From: Ferrimonas marina | GTDB lineage: Bacteria; Pseudomonadota; Gammaproteobacteria; Enterobacterales; Shewanellaceae | Reading direction: 5' to 3' | NCBI RefSeq assembly: GCF_900129905.1 | Contig: NZ_FQXG01000003.1 | Location: 62,001-126,000 of the forward strand | DNA: 64,000 bases | Shown: positions 53,639 through 61,625 of the stretch, piece by piece | How positions within the stretch are numbered: the stretch's first letter is position 1 | Layout: every line of letters starts with the position of its first letter | Made by a program: the position numbers and the translations under genes | Notes under the pieces: generated by a model | Seen by the model: the letters and a program-made list of their open reading frames with translations, nothing else | Database searches by the model: none | Told to the model about the DNA's origin: nothing

Positions 53639-54021
53639 TACTGGCCCTTGATCGCTTTTCGGAGGCCCTGAGAGCTGCCTTGAAGAAGTTCTAAGGCTAA
53701 ATTGTAACCGGTAACGGCCTTAGCGTGCTCGGTTGTTTCGCGGTGTATGTCCACGGTATTGCCATCAGCGGATCCAGTGCTTGGCCGCTGGTATTCCACA
53801 TTGAAACGACCGTGTGCTGTTGGATCCAGGTGCCCAGAATGCGTTGTTGTCATCCGCAGAGGGGCGCTCGCGTCGGCACGGCTCATTGCTGCCTCGAAGT
53901 CGATGGACTGGGCTTGATAGTGCGGTGTGTCCGCATTTGCGATGTTACCCGCGATGACGGACAGTTGCGCTTCCCTGGCTTCAAGGGCCACAGAATACGG
54001 CCCGAGAACGGTCTCGAACAT
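53638..54021 (-). CDS. flgB: FlgB proximal rod protein
   Basis: A 127-residue rod protein (E. coli 138). ALEAREAQLSVIAGNIANADTPHYQAQSIDFEAAM is the FlgB N-terminal signature, and the C-terminal NTVDIHRETTEHAKAVTGYNLALELL the axial helix. GAGGTG precedes the ATG. It is the first gene of the flgBCDEFGHIJN operon and is divergent from fliH, 115 bases away. Confidence 0.93.
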   Translation of the reverse strand: MFETVLGPYSVALEAREAQLSVIAGNIANADTPHYQAQSIDFEAAMSRADASAPLRMTTTHSGHLDPTAHGRFNVEYQRPSTGSADGNTVDIHRETTEHAKAVTGYNLALELLQGSSQGLRKAIKGQ

Positions 54022-54034
54022 TGATTACACCTCA

Positions 54035-54064
54035 TTGATTTTTCAAACTATCCCATTGTACAAT
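54035..54064 (+). promoter_or_regulatory. Sigma-70-like promoter before fliH, overlapping ATTGTACAAT palindrome
   Basis: TTGATT (54035-54040), an 18-base spacer and TACAAT (54059-54064) stand in the plus direction 73 bases before the fliH start. The -10 lies in the perfect palindrome ATTGTACAAT (54055-54064). It could therefore serve both directions, but no good -35 exists for flgB. Confidence 0.4.
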
Positions 54065-54136
54065 CCGTGCCCAGTAAGGGCGAGGATTTGCCTGATCTGC
54101 GTTGAATTGCAGTAGTACCGGAGGCGCCGGCTAGTT

Positions 54137-54796
54137 ATGGAAGACAGCAATAAATTTAACACCTTTGGGCCTGGAGATTTCCAGGATGAAGAGCGGCCCG
54201 GTGTTTCTCGTGAAACATCTGCCATTACGGTGTCAGTTGATGAGCACCCCCTCGGCGGCGCTGAGACGCTCGCCGAGGAGCAAGATGTACCTGAAGTCGC
54301 TGTTGTGCCTTCTGAGGAGCAGTTACAGGCTAGCTACGAGGCTGGCTTGGCAGAAGGGTACGAGAGGGGGCGTCAGGAGGCTGAAGAATCCGCTGAGCGT
54401 CGGGCATCCCAGGTGCGAGAAGAGGCGGCCAACCTTGTAAAATCGCTGGAGCTAAGTCGCATAATTATCCCCCCTCAAACGGATCATGTGTTGATCGACT
54501 TTGTTCAGGACCTTTGCCGTCACTTTTATCGCGACCAGGTGCTGGTTAAGCCTGAAGTTCTGGCTGGCCTCGTGGAGCAAGGGATGCAAACTGTTCGATC
54601 TTCTCATCCCGTATCCATACGGGTTTCGGCGAACGAAACAGAGCAATCTGTCAGTTTGCTGCGTGATGCCATAGGCGACCGTGGAGAAGTGGTGAGCGAC
54701 GCGGGGTTAGATGTCGGTGATTTTGTTCTCTTTACCGATGAGGGATCCGTGCACGCGAAACTCAGCGAGCGCCTGGCATCACTATTTCAGGACTGA
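54137..54796 (+). CDS. fliH: FliH flagellar export ATPase regulator
   Basis: A 219-residue cytoplasmic protein of FliH size (E. coli 235). An acidic N-terminus is followed by LQASYEAGLAEGYERGRQEAEESAERRASQVREEA, the GxxxG-bearing helix characteristic of FliH. The C-terminal domain (VLIDFVQDLCRHFYRD... PEVLAGLVEQGMQTV) contacts FliI. Separated 14 bases from fliP. FliI itself is about 30 kb away. Confidence 0.82.
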   Translation: MEDSNKFNTFGPGDFQDEERPGVSRETSAITVSVDEHPLGGAETLAEEQDVPEVAVVPSEEQLQASYEAGLAEGYERGRQEAEESAERRASQVREEAANLVKSLELSRIIIPPQTDHVLIDFVQDLCRHFYRDQVLVKPEVLAGLVEQGMQTVRSSHPVSIRVSANETEQSVSLLRDAIGDRGEVVSDAGLDVGDFVLFTDEGSVHAKLSERLASLFQD

Positions 54797-54810
54797 GGCC
54801 CTATCCTACT

Positions 54811-55536
54811 ATGCGTAATTATCTGCTGATGATTCTGTTGCTGCTGCCGGCAGCAAGTTTTGGTGCTGAAATACCCTTGCTGACCTCGGTGAACACAGAG
54901 ACGGGTACGGAGTTGACAACCAACTACCGCGTACTACTTCTGATGACCGTTTTGGGCTTCCTGCCAGCGTTGGTAGTTGCCTTGTCGCCGTTCACCAGGA
55001 TCTATATCGTGCTCAGTCTGCTTAGGTTGGCTTTGGGTACCCAACAAACACCAGGCAACCGGGTGTTGGTAGGCGTGGCCTTGTTAATGTCAGGCTTTAT
55101 TATGCAACCAGTGCTCAAGGACATGAATGAGAATGCACTGCAGCCCTACATCCAGGGGCAGATTACCGATCAGGAGGCCCTGGATGGTATTCAGGCTCCA
55201 TTGCGGAAGTTCCTGATGGACCAGACTCGCAAGCAGGACGTAGACGACTTCTTGGCCATTACAGGGACCGTGGTGAGTGACCAGGATGAAATACCCTTCC
55301 TGCACCTGGCCGCGGCTTTCATCGTCTCTGAGCTTCAGAGTGCCTTCCAGATCGGCCTGGTTCTCTTCGTGCCGTTTTTGATCATTGACCTTGTGGTGGC
55401 TTCGACCTTGATGTCGATGGGGATGATGATGGTTTCGCCAATGATCTTCTCGATACCGTTCAAGATTGCCCTTTTCACCCTGGTCAGTGGTTGGTCATTG
55501 CTGGTTCAGGGACTCTCCCAGAGCTACTACTTCTAG
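54811..55536 (+). CDS. fliP: FliP flagellar export gate protein
   Basis: A 241-residue protein (E. coli 245) with a signal peptide (LLMILLLLPAASFGAE). The family motifs YRVLLLMTVLGFLPALVVALSPFTRIYIVLSLLRLALGTQQTPGNRVLVGVAL, DDFLAI and ASTLMSMGMMMVSPMIFSIPFKIALFTLVSGWSLLV are clear. FliP forms the export gate with FliQ, FliR and FlhB. No fliO lies beside it in the window. Confidence 0.95.
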   Translation: MRNYLLMILLLLPAASFGAEIPLLTSVNTETGTELTTNYRVLLLMTVLGFLPALVVALSPFTRIYIVLSLLRLALGTQQTPGNRVLVGVALLMSGFIMQPVLKDMNENALQPYIQGQITDQEALDGIQAPLRKFLMDQTRKQDVDDFLAITGTVVSDQDEIPFLHLAAAFIVSELQSAFQIGLVLFVPFLIIDLVVASTLMSMGMMMVSPMIFSIPFKIALFTLVSGWSLLVQGLSQSYYF

Positions 55537-55547
55537 CGAGGTCGGCC

Positions 55548-55820
55548 GTGGATAAACAGTTTGTCCTCCAGATCATGCAAGATTCGATACTGCTGGCAGC
55601 TAAGATCGGTGGTCCCCTGATTGGCACCAGTCTATTACTGGGCGTGGTTGTGGCCCTGTTCATGGCGGCCACCAAGGTCAACGAAGCCAGCCTAAGCTTC
55701 GTTCCGAAGCTGGTCGGTATCGCTGTGGTGGCGCTGCTGATGGGGTCGTGGATGCTGGACGCAATGATGGCTTTCACCATACAGTTGTTTGCCAGCATTC
55801 CTAAGTTTGTCGGTGTGTAA
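55548..55820 (+). CDS. fliQ: FliQ flagellar export gate protein
   Basis: A 90-residue membrane protein (E. coli 89) starting at GTG 55548, with GAGG 7 bases upstream. A longer frame from 55491 would overlap fliP and lacks family resemblance. Two membrane spans are present, with DSILLAAKIGGPLIGTSLLLGVVVALFMAATKVNEASLSFVPKLVGIAVV. It overlaps fliR (TAATG) and lies 11 bases after fliP. Confidence 0.92.
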   Translation: MDKQFVLQIMQDSILLAAKIGGPLIGTSLLLGVVVALFMAATKVNEASLSFVPKLVGIAVVALLMGSWMLDAMMAFTIQLFASIPKFVGV

Positions 55821-56611
55821 TGGAACCGCTCCTTGGTCTGCTCCTTGCCCTTGTAACTGATGAGCAGTTAGCGGCATTCAGCTTTGCGGTGATCCGTATC
55901 GGTTCGTTTCTGCTGACTGCGCCATTGCTGAGCATGTCCGTGGTCTCCCCGCTTACCCGGGGTGTCGCTTCTTTGGCCTTTGCACTGGTGGTGCACCCTA
56001 CCCTATCTGTTCCAGCTGAACTTGGCATGGTGAACGGGGTAGCCTCTCTGATGGTGGTTGCGGCAGTTCACGAAGTGATCACCGGGCTTCTGATGGGCTT
56101 TGTCTTCTACGTAACCATGGAGATCCTAAGGATCGCGGGCTTGATGATGTCTTACGCTACACAGCTGGGCATGTCGCAGATGGTGGATCCCGCGACTCAG
56201 AGCCAGTCGGCCGTACTGGATAACTTCCTCTACTATGTTGGCCGGCTTTACTTCCTCGCGGCCTTTGGGGTTAGTTTTATGCTTGGCGCGGTGTTCAAGA
56301 GCTTTGAGACCATACCGATTGGCCACGCTATTTTTGCGGATCTATCACCGCTGACCGTCGCTTTGTGGACCAACTCAATGTGGGCTCACGCCATGATGAT
56401 GGCGATACCGTCCTTTGGTGTGGCTCTGACGTTGCAGGGGGCGATGGCGGTGATCACCCGTTCGGCGCCGACCCTAAACATCTTCAGCATTGGCTTCCCG
56501 ATAGTTATTGCCGTTGGTATCTACATGTTCGGGCAGTTTGCTCCGGTGATCCTGCGTAACTTTGAGGCGGCCGTTCCCTCAATGCTTGGGATCCTTGCGG
56601 GGGTGCTTTGA
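55820..56611 (+). CDS. fliR: FliR flagellar export gate protein
   Basis: A 263-residue polytopic protein (E. coli 261) with about six membrane spans. SFAVIRIGSFLLTAPLLS and EILRIAGLMMSYATQLGMSQMVDPATQSQSAVLDNFLYYVGRLYFL are typical of FliR. The start overlaps the fliQ stop and the end overlaps flhB (TGATG). Component of the export gate. Confidence 0.94.
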   Translation: MEPLLGLLLALVTDEQLAAFSFAVIRIGSFLLTAPLLSMSVVSPLTRGVASLAFALVVHPTLSVPAELGMVNGVASLMVVAAVHEVITGLLMGFVFYVTMEILRIAGLMMSYATQLGMSQMVDPATQSQSAVLDNFLYYVGRLYFLAAFGVSFMLGAVFKSFETIPIGHAIFADLSPLTVALWTNSMWAHAMMMAIPSFGVALTLQGAMAVITRSAPTLNIFSIGFPIVIAVGIYMFGQFAPVILRNFEAAVPSMLGILAGVL

Positions 56612-57741
56612 TGGCAGGAGACTCAACCCAAGACAAAACGCATAAGCCAACGCCAAAGAAGCTGGCAGACGCCAAGAAAAACGGCGAGGTGCCGCGAAGC
56701 GATGAGTTATCGAAGACTATCTCTTTGCTGGCTGGGTTTACGCTTCTCTGGATTGGCTTTGCGGGGATACTGCGTGGGATCATCTACATGCTTACCGAAG
56801 CGTTGTCGTATCACCCAGGCAAGGAGCTTACACCTGAAACCCTTCTCGGCCTGGTAGGCGAATTCCTCTATGCAGCATTTAGCCCCCTGTTCCCTATCGC
56901 CATAGCGTTGGCCGTCATCATGTATCTGTCTGAAACCCTGATGGGCGGGCAGATCTTTAGGCTTAAGAATGCTGCCCCGAAACTGTCCAACCTGGATATC
57001 GTTAAGGGCTTCGGTGAGATGGTGTCAGCATCAAACGCGATGACCTTGCTTAAGAGTATTCTCAAGCTGTGCCTGGTGCTCTCGGTGCTGTCGGTCGCCT
57101 TCGGGGATACGGTAGATCATTTCGTTGGCTTAATGGGCTTGCCCTACCACATCGCTCTGGGGGAGCTGGGACGCACTGTTATCGTCCTGCTACTCGCTTA
57201 CTCGGCGTCATTGATCGTGATTACAGCAATCGACGTCGGCTTCCAGCAAAAGCAGTTTATGAAGCAGATGATGATGACCACTCAGGACATTCGCGAAGAG
57301 TTTAAGCAAATGGAAGGCGACCCCATGATCAAGGGGCGTATCCGGGAAACAGCAAACCGGAACGCACAGTCGAGTTCATTGGAGGCCGTACCTGCAGCTG
57401 ACGCCGTGCTGGTTAACCCAGAGCACTATGCGGTGGCCATTCGCTATGACAAGAGCAAAGACCCCGTGCCACGAGTACTAAGCATTGGTGGTGATCACCT
57501 GGCCTTCAGGATCCGCCAAATTGCGACCGCGCATGAGATCCCCGTGTTGCCGGTACCGCCTCTTGCAAGGGCGATCTACTTCAATTGCCAGCCTGGCGGG
57601 TTCATCCCCAAAGACCTTTTTGAGCCTGTTGCAACGGTTCTGAGCTACCTGAACCATCTTGACGACCCACTGAGTTTTAAAATCGATGAGTCGTTCCTGG
57701 GGGACCTGAACGTGCCAAGGGAGTTGTCAGATCCTGAGTAG
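56608..57741 (+). CDS. flhB: FlhB export switch protein with NPEH motif
   Basis: A 377-residue protein (E. coli 382) with four membrane spans (residues about 30-230) and a cytoplasmic switch domain. The start DKTHKPTPKKLADAKKNGEVPRSDEL and the region DIREEFKQMEGDPMIKGRIR are diagnostic. The self-cleavage site, normally NPTH, is NPEH here (N270, P271, E272, H273). PLARAIY and IRYDKSKDPVPRVLSIGGDHLAFRIRQIA follow. FlhB changes export specificity after hook completion. Last gene of the fliHPQR-flhB operon. Confidence 0.94.
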   Translation: MMAGDSTQDKTHKPTPKKLADAKKNGEVPRSDELSKTISLLAGFTLLWIGFAGILRGIIYMLTEALSYHPGKELTPETLLGLVGEFLYAAFSPLFPIAIALAVIMYLSETLMGGQIFRLKNAAPKLSNLDIVKGFGEMVSASNAMTLLKSILKLCLVLSVLSVAFGDTVDHFVGLMGLPYHIALGELGRTVIVLLLAYSASLIVITAIDVGFQQKQFMKQMMMTTQDIREEFKQMEGDPMIKGRIRETANRNAQSSSLEAVPAADAVLVNPEHYAVAIRYDKSKDPVPRVLSIGGDHLAFRIRQIATAHEIPVLPVPPLARAIYFNCQPGGFIPKDLFEPVATVLSYLNHLDDPLSFKIDESFLGDLNVPRELSDPE

Positions 57742-57843
57742 CGCCGAGTAACCGTTTAACACATCATCTTCACAGATCCTCTGGCGAGTTTTCCTACCCT
57801 AATCATTCAAAAAGGTGAAGGGGTGAGAAGGGGTTTTCTGGTT

Positions 57844-57852
57844 CGATCCGCC
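57844..57852 (-). repeat. Inverted partial iteron
   Basis: CGATCCGCC is the reverse complement of GGCGGATCG, the core and 3' flank of the origin repeat. It is isolated about 340 bases upstream of the direct repeats and may be an extra initiator contact or chance. Confidence 0.4.
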
Positions 57853-58190
57853 AAAAATCGTATCAAAACTACAGTTTCATATACTGGCGATTATTCGATC
57901 GCTGTAACAATGGCTTGCGTACATCCCGTGAACCCGGTCTGGTGTAAAGTCCGGCCAGCCAGCTCCTCTCAAGCTTTGACACTATCCCTAGGCTTTGACC
58001 TTCACACAGGGGCCCCTGAGAGGCTCCCTGCTGCACTTTGTGCACTCAGTGCACTCAGTGTGTCTGGTTACTACTAAACCCGCTCTGTGGGCCCTCTGGT
58101 GCAGACATACACGCCGAAAAACACTGGAGTGATGGCAGCACGACACGGCGCGCCCGTTTCTCTGAGGCGGCCATCGTTTGTTGTAGGCGG

Positions 58191-58980
58191 ATCAGGCGAA
58201 ACCCGTGGGCGAGGTTATCAACCCCCTGTTTGTTGGCCCGTTGGGCCACTGTAGCTTCACCATAGCGGTCAAAAGGTTCTTCTGTTGTAGGCGGATCAGC
58301 ATCCAGCGAAATACTGGCCGACTGGGCCGACACAACCCCTTGTCACGTGGCTACTGCGTTGGCTGAATCATAGATGACTTGTTGTAGGCGGATCGGTATG
58401 CCGCCTCGCACAAGATGGTTCAATGCTCACCGCCCGGTATGGTTACCAATGAGGTGTGCCCTCCCTGTTTGTTGTAGGCGGATCGAAATGCCGGCCGAAT
58501 GCTACAGCAGCAATTTGATGTAGGCGGATCGCGCAGATGAGTGTATCGGCACGGTGGGTTGTTCCTGGGGCGAAATGGCAGAGTCGTCTCCCGTGGACAC
58601 AGGGAGGTGTCATTGAGCTTAACCTGATGTAGGCGGATCGATTTGGCAGATCATAGTGAGTTGCCTCACTGCATATACTGCCATGTGTGCTCTGGGCTGT
58701 GCTCTGTCGCGATGTGGAGGGCCGTACCGGGTTGCATAGTGTAGCGATCGGTATTTGATCGCCAATGCGATCTTCGATCGAATGGATCGACAGCTTTGTT
58801 GTAGGCGGATCGGTTTGGGCCCGGGCGGTACCGCTGTCTAGACCCAGAGTCGGAGTGCACGCTGGATGCTCCAGTATGCAGGTCCTGTAAGGTAACGGTA
58901 AGGCGGGGCAAGGTGAAGTTAGAAGACCAGAAGCGCTTACGGATAATGACAATTGGGTTGGATCAGTTGTTGGCGGATCG
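58191..58980 (+). repeat. Direct repeats TGTAGGCGGATC (iterons) with a Dam site
   Basis: Exact copies of TGTAGGCGGATC begin at 58192, 58286, 58383, 58473, 58519, 58628 and 58800, and a one-mismatch copy TGTTGGCGGATC begins at 58968. Each ends with GATC, the Dam methylation site; five of the eight are preceded by TTGT or GTTG. Spacing is irregular and wide (46-172 bases). RctB binding sites in Vibrio are 11-12-mers that contain GATC and depend on Dam methylation, so these are likely initiator-binding iterons. They lie upstream of an RctB-like gene. Confidence 0.85.
58746..58811. other. Cluster of six GATC sites
   Basis: GATC occurs at 58746, 58757, 58769, 58776, 58785 and 58808, six times in 66 bases, the last within an iteron. 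This is far denser than chance. Such clusters at other origins bind SeqA when hemimethylated and delay re-initiation. Confidence 0.55.
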
Positions 58981-59077
58981 CTAATCTGATGAACATATCT
59001 GGATTTGCGCTTGTATCTGTTGAGGGCTGATTGGTATTATGAAGTTGTCTTATCGCTATTGTGATGAGGCTTGAAAA

Positions 59078-59086
59078 TTATCCACA
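59078..59086 (+). other. DnaA box TTATCCACA
   Basis: A perfect match to the strong DnaA box TTATCCACA. It lies about 430 bases before the initiator start. Confidence 0.75.
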
Positions 59087-59096
59087 ACCCCCTCCC

Positions 59097-59105
59097 TGTG
59101 AATAA
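59097..59105 (-). other. DnaA box TTATTCACA (inverted)
   Basis: TGTGAATAA on the plus strand is TTATTCACA on the minus strand, matching the TTATNCACA DnaA consensus. It faces the box at 59078, separated by ten bases. Confidence 0.65.
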
Positions 59106-59133
59106 GCACTAGCATAAGCTGTTAATAAGCTGT
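59101..59133 (+). repeat. Phased ATAAGC repeats, possible unwinding element
   Basis: ATAAGC occurs at 59102, 59114 and 59125, about one helical turn apart; the last two extend to ATAAGCTGT. They directly follow the DnaA boxes. An AT-rich stretch runs on to about 59360. Such phased repeats beside DnaA boxes are typical of origin unwinding elements; function is inferred. Confidence 0.45.
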
Positions 59134-59323
59134 ATACACCCTGTTGGCAACACCAAAATATTTGATGTTGACCGATCGAGTTTTGTTGAAGGCTAATTAC
59201 CGCCCTGTTGAAGCAATTAAGTTCATTAAGAATGGCTCATCGAAATAACACCTGTATTCCATTGGCCGGCTTTATTAAAATACCCCATTGAGACAGCCAT
59301 CTAGTTCGATCTGAAATGATCGC

Positions 59324-59470
59324 TCTGTTCAAAAAATAATCCCACAACACTCGAACAGAAAAACTTCATGTACAAAGAGACCTTATAAGATCTAGCACCG
59401 GCACAAGCGCCGTTCGATCAGCCAACAGAAATCCTTCAAAACTCCAAAAAAAACAATTGACAGTTTTTGG
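59324..59470. promoter_or_regulatory. Two inverted repeats near the rep promoter
   Basis: TCTGTTC (59324-59330) pairs with GAACAGA (59353-59359). CCAAAAA (59444-59450) pairs with TTTTTGG (59464-59470) and brackets the -35 of the rep promoter. Both are candidates for autorepression sites of the initiator. No direct proof from sequence. Confidence 0.35.
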
Positions 59471-59485
59471 GGTCACTCTTACGAT
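59457..59485 (+). promoter_or_regulatory. Promoter of the rctB-like gene
   Basis: A consensus TTGACA (59457-59462), a 17-base spacer and TACGAT (59480-59485). The ATG of the initiator is at 59514. Confidence 0.6.
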
Positions 59486-59513
59486 GACCAAGTTGATTTT
59501 GAAGTGGTGATGT

Positions 59514-61625
59514 ATGGATAGCTTGTGCTTAAGTGGGTCCGAGGGATTGACCCAGGCTGATGGCAACCTGATCTTGGTTGACGACATCGAGTCGATGAGA
59601 GCGGTTTTGGAGCAGTGCAGCGCTCCCAAAAATCCAATCTTGTCCCAAAGCCACCAAGACATAATCAAGGTGGTTTGTTGGTCTTTGAGGCCTACGGAAG
59701 GTCGGCAGTTCATCACTGTCAAACAGATCCAGCAAGCCATCGGTCTTGAGCGTGATGTTGTCAATCAACGGATCAGCCGGATCCGGAGCAAGGGTGTGTT
59801 GAAGAAGGTTGAGTTTACTCTTCCCGAAGGAACACCGGCTCTGCCAAAGACTCAGTGCATGCGCATGGCTACTCTGATCGAGCTTGCCTCCATTGCTCAG
59901 GCATCCGAAAAGCGGAACCAGCGAGCGGCTAGTGCTAAGAACCGTTCTGGTACTGGCCGAGCAGCTAAGAAGGCTTTTTTGGCAACCCAGGGGCTTCCAG
60001 CAGAGATGGCTGTGGATGTCCCAGAATCCCCCAGGGGCCTGATCCCGAAGAACACCCCTCCCTTCGAGCAGATTGTTCCTCCTAAGGGCTCTGCAAAGAA
60101 GAAGCATGTTGCCAATGTATCTAGGGGTCATGACAAGTTCATGGTCTCCTGTGCCACTACTGATGACCACGTGATGGAACTAGAGGACCTGCAGGTGCTC
60201 TATTTGCTGATCGCGATGACCATTAATCAGTGGTCCAACTGCATCGAGTTCCTTAAGCAAAAGCAGATTAAGCCTTTTAATCGGGCATATATCGAGGTCA
60301 ACCAGATGTGCAAGATCCTGAATAAGTCAGGGTCGTTTTGGTACAAGAACCTAGCAAAGAGTGTTCTCAGGATTAAATCAACGGTGTTCGACCTTCACCA
60401 ATTGGAGGCGATGTACATCGATGATGAGGGGAATGACATCTACAGCAGCAAGGAATTCCGTTTCTTTCAGAACTGCACCTCGTATTCTAAGGATCGGGCC
60501 CGGGTTGTCGAAACCGATGAGGGTGAAGAAGTCGAGGTTTTGCCAAAGTCATTCATGATCGAGTGGAACGAAGAGCTCTACAAGAACATGCTGACAGACA
60601 AACACTTGTTCGTGCTGCCTATCTCCGTCCTTAGTGCACATCCAGATATTTTCTGGCTGTACGTTCACCTGCGTAACCGCTTCAGTAAGAAGTCAGAACG
60701 GGTCGTCATTGACATCCAGGAGCTGCATGACCGAATGAGCCCTGGCCAGACTGCTACCAACTTCAAGCGGACGCTGGCCACCGCACTGGAACAGTGGCGA
60801 AAGCGACCTGGTGTCACCACATCAACCAGTGAGGCATGTGAAATGGACATTGCTGGTCAGATGCAGGAGTTGACTGTAACAGCCATCGACTTGGAAGGCT
60901 TCCAGGTTGAGTTGTACACCGACGGCAAGCCAGATCGGATTGTCCGTCTGGAGGCTACCTGTAATCACCACAAGATGCTCAAATCACTGCATATAGACAG
61001 CGGTACGGATGGCATGGCGCCTGGTAAAGACATCAAGGCAGCACCTCAGGTTCCTAACCCGCTGACTGCACTTGAACCGGTAATGCGCTTTGCTCGCGAG
61101 CGTGGTGAGGAGTGGCCTAAAGAATTCCTCATTCGGATTGCTCAGAAGAAACTCCAAGATAGCGTTAGTTTCAGGCAAAGTAAGTACCTGCTCACCTGCA
61201 CTATCAACGATACTCAGAACCAGTACGTTTTGACTAGGTACAGCAGGTTTGAAGACTTAATGTTGGTTGCCGGCGCACTGGAGTTGGATATCGCTGATGA
61301 AGCCTCGCTATTTTCGATGCTGGACAAGAAGCGTGCGCAGCTATCGCTAATTCAGTGCGAGGGGGAGAAAGGTGTAAAGGGTCTCTCGCTGGATTCCTTC
61401 TCAGACCTCCAGGAGCGTCTGTACAGGCAGCACGCAACCGTTGTAGAGACCACTGAGCTGGTAGAGTTCCTGATTCAGAGATCGACTCTGAGACGCTCTG
61501 TTATCGATGCTTGGTCCAGCCGTTCAGAGGACGCCAGGGTTAAGATGACCATGGCCGTTGTTAAAGCGCTGGGTGGAGCTTCATTCGTACAGGAGCGGAG
61601 TGCAGAACAGCAAGCGTTATTCTGA
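59514..61625 (+). CDS. rctB: RctB-like replication initiator
   Basis: A 703-residue initiator (Vibrio RctB about 658). Similarity to RctB remembered from family sequences is spread over the protein. It is clearest at the block FMIEWNEELYKNMLTDKHLFVLPISVLSAHPDIFWLYVHLRNRFSKKSERVVIDIQELHDRM, at MVSCATTDDHVMELEDLQVLYLLIAMTI, and at VPNPL near residue 520. The N-terminal part has HTH-like ITVKQIQQAIGLERDVVNQRISRIRSKGVL. RctB binds GATC-containing iterons and opens the origin. The GATC repeats, DnaA boxes and a strong promoter lie just upstream. The divergence from Vibrio RctB is substantial, so the symbol denotes family rather than identity. Stop overlaps the convergent gene by nine bases. Confidence 0.78.
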   Translation: MDSLCLSGSEGLTQADGNLILVDDIESMRAVLEQCSAPKNPILSQSHQDIIKVVCWSLRPTEGRQFITVKQIQQAIGLERDVVNQRISRIRSKGVLKKVEFTLPEGTPALPKTQCMRMATLIELASIAQASEKRNQRAASAKNRSGTGRAAKKAFLATQGLPAEMAVDVPESPRGLIPKNTPPFEQIVPPKGSAKKKHVANVSRGHDKFMVSCATTDDHVMELEDLQVLYLLIAMTINQWSNCIEFLKQKQIKPFNRAYIEVNQMCKILNKSGSFWYKNLAKSVLRIKSTVFDLHQLEAMYIDDEGNDIYSSKEFRFFQNCTSYSKDRARVVETDEGEEVEVLPKSFMIEWNEELYKNMLTDKHLFVLPISVLSAHPDIFWLYVHLRNRFSKKSERVVIDIQELHDRMSPGQTATNFKRTLATALEQWRKRPGVTTSTSEACEMDIAGQMQELTVTAIDLEGFQVELYTDGKPDRIVRLEATCNHHKMLKSLHIDSGTDGMAPGKDIKAAPQVPNPLTALEPVMRFARERGEEWPKEFLIRIAQKKLQDSVSFRQSKYLLTCTINDTQNQYVLTRYSRFEDLMLVAGALELDIADEASLFSMLDKKRAQLSLIQCEGEKGVKGLSLDSFSDLQERLYRQHATVVETTELVEFLIQRSTLRRSVIDAWSSRSEDARVKMTMAVVKALGGASFVQERSAEQQALF

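Larger units (their letters stand above)
57742..59513. other. Non-coding replication origin region
   Basis: No convincing gene lies in these 1772 bases; the short frames found here have no recognisable ribosome-binding sites or family features. It holds eight direct TGTAGGCGGATC-type repeats, one inverted partial copy, a GATC cluster, two DnaA boxes, phased ATAAGC repeats, and the rep promoter with inverted repeats. The arrangement repeats - DnaA boxes - AT-rich stretch - initiator gene resembles Vibrio chromosome II origins. Roughly 57742-58180 carries little I can interpret, apart from the inverted repeat copy and a short GTGCACTCA-type tandem (58036-58066). Confidence 0.75.

Noticed and set aside
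58191-58980. A CRISPR array.
   Set aside because: The repeat is only 12 bases, spacing is irregular (46-172) and no cas genes are present; iterons beside an initiator explain it.
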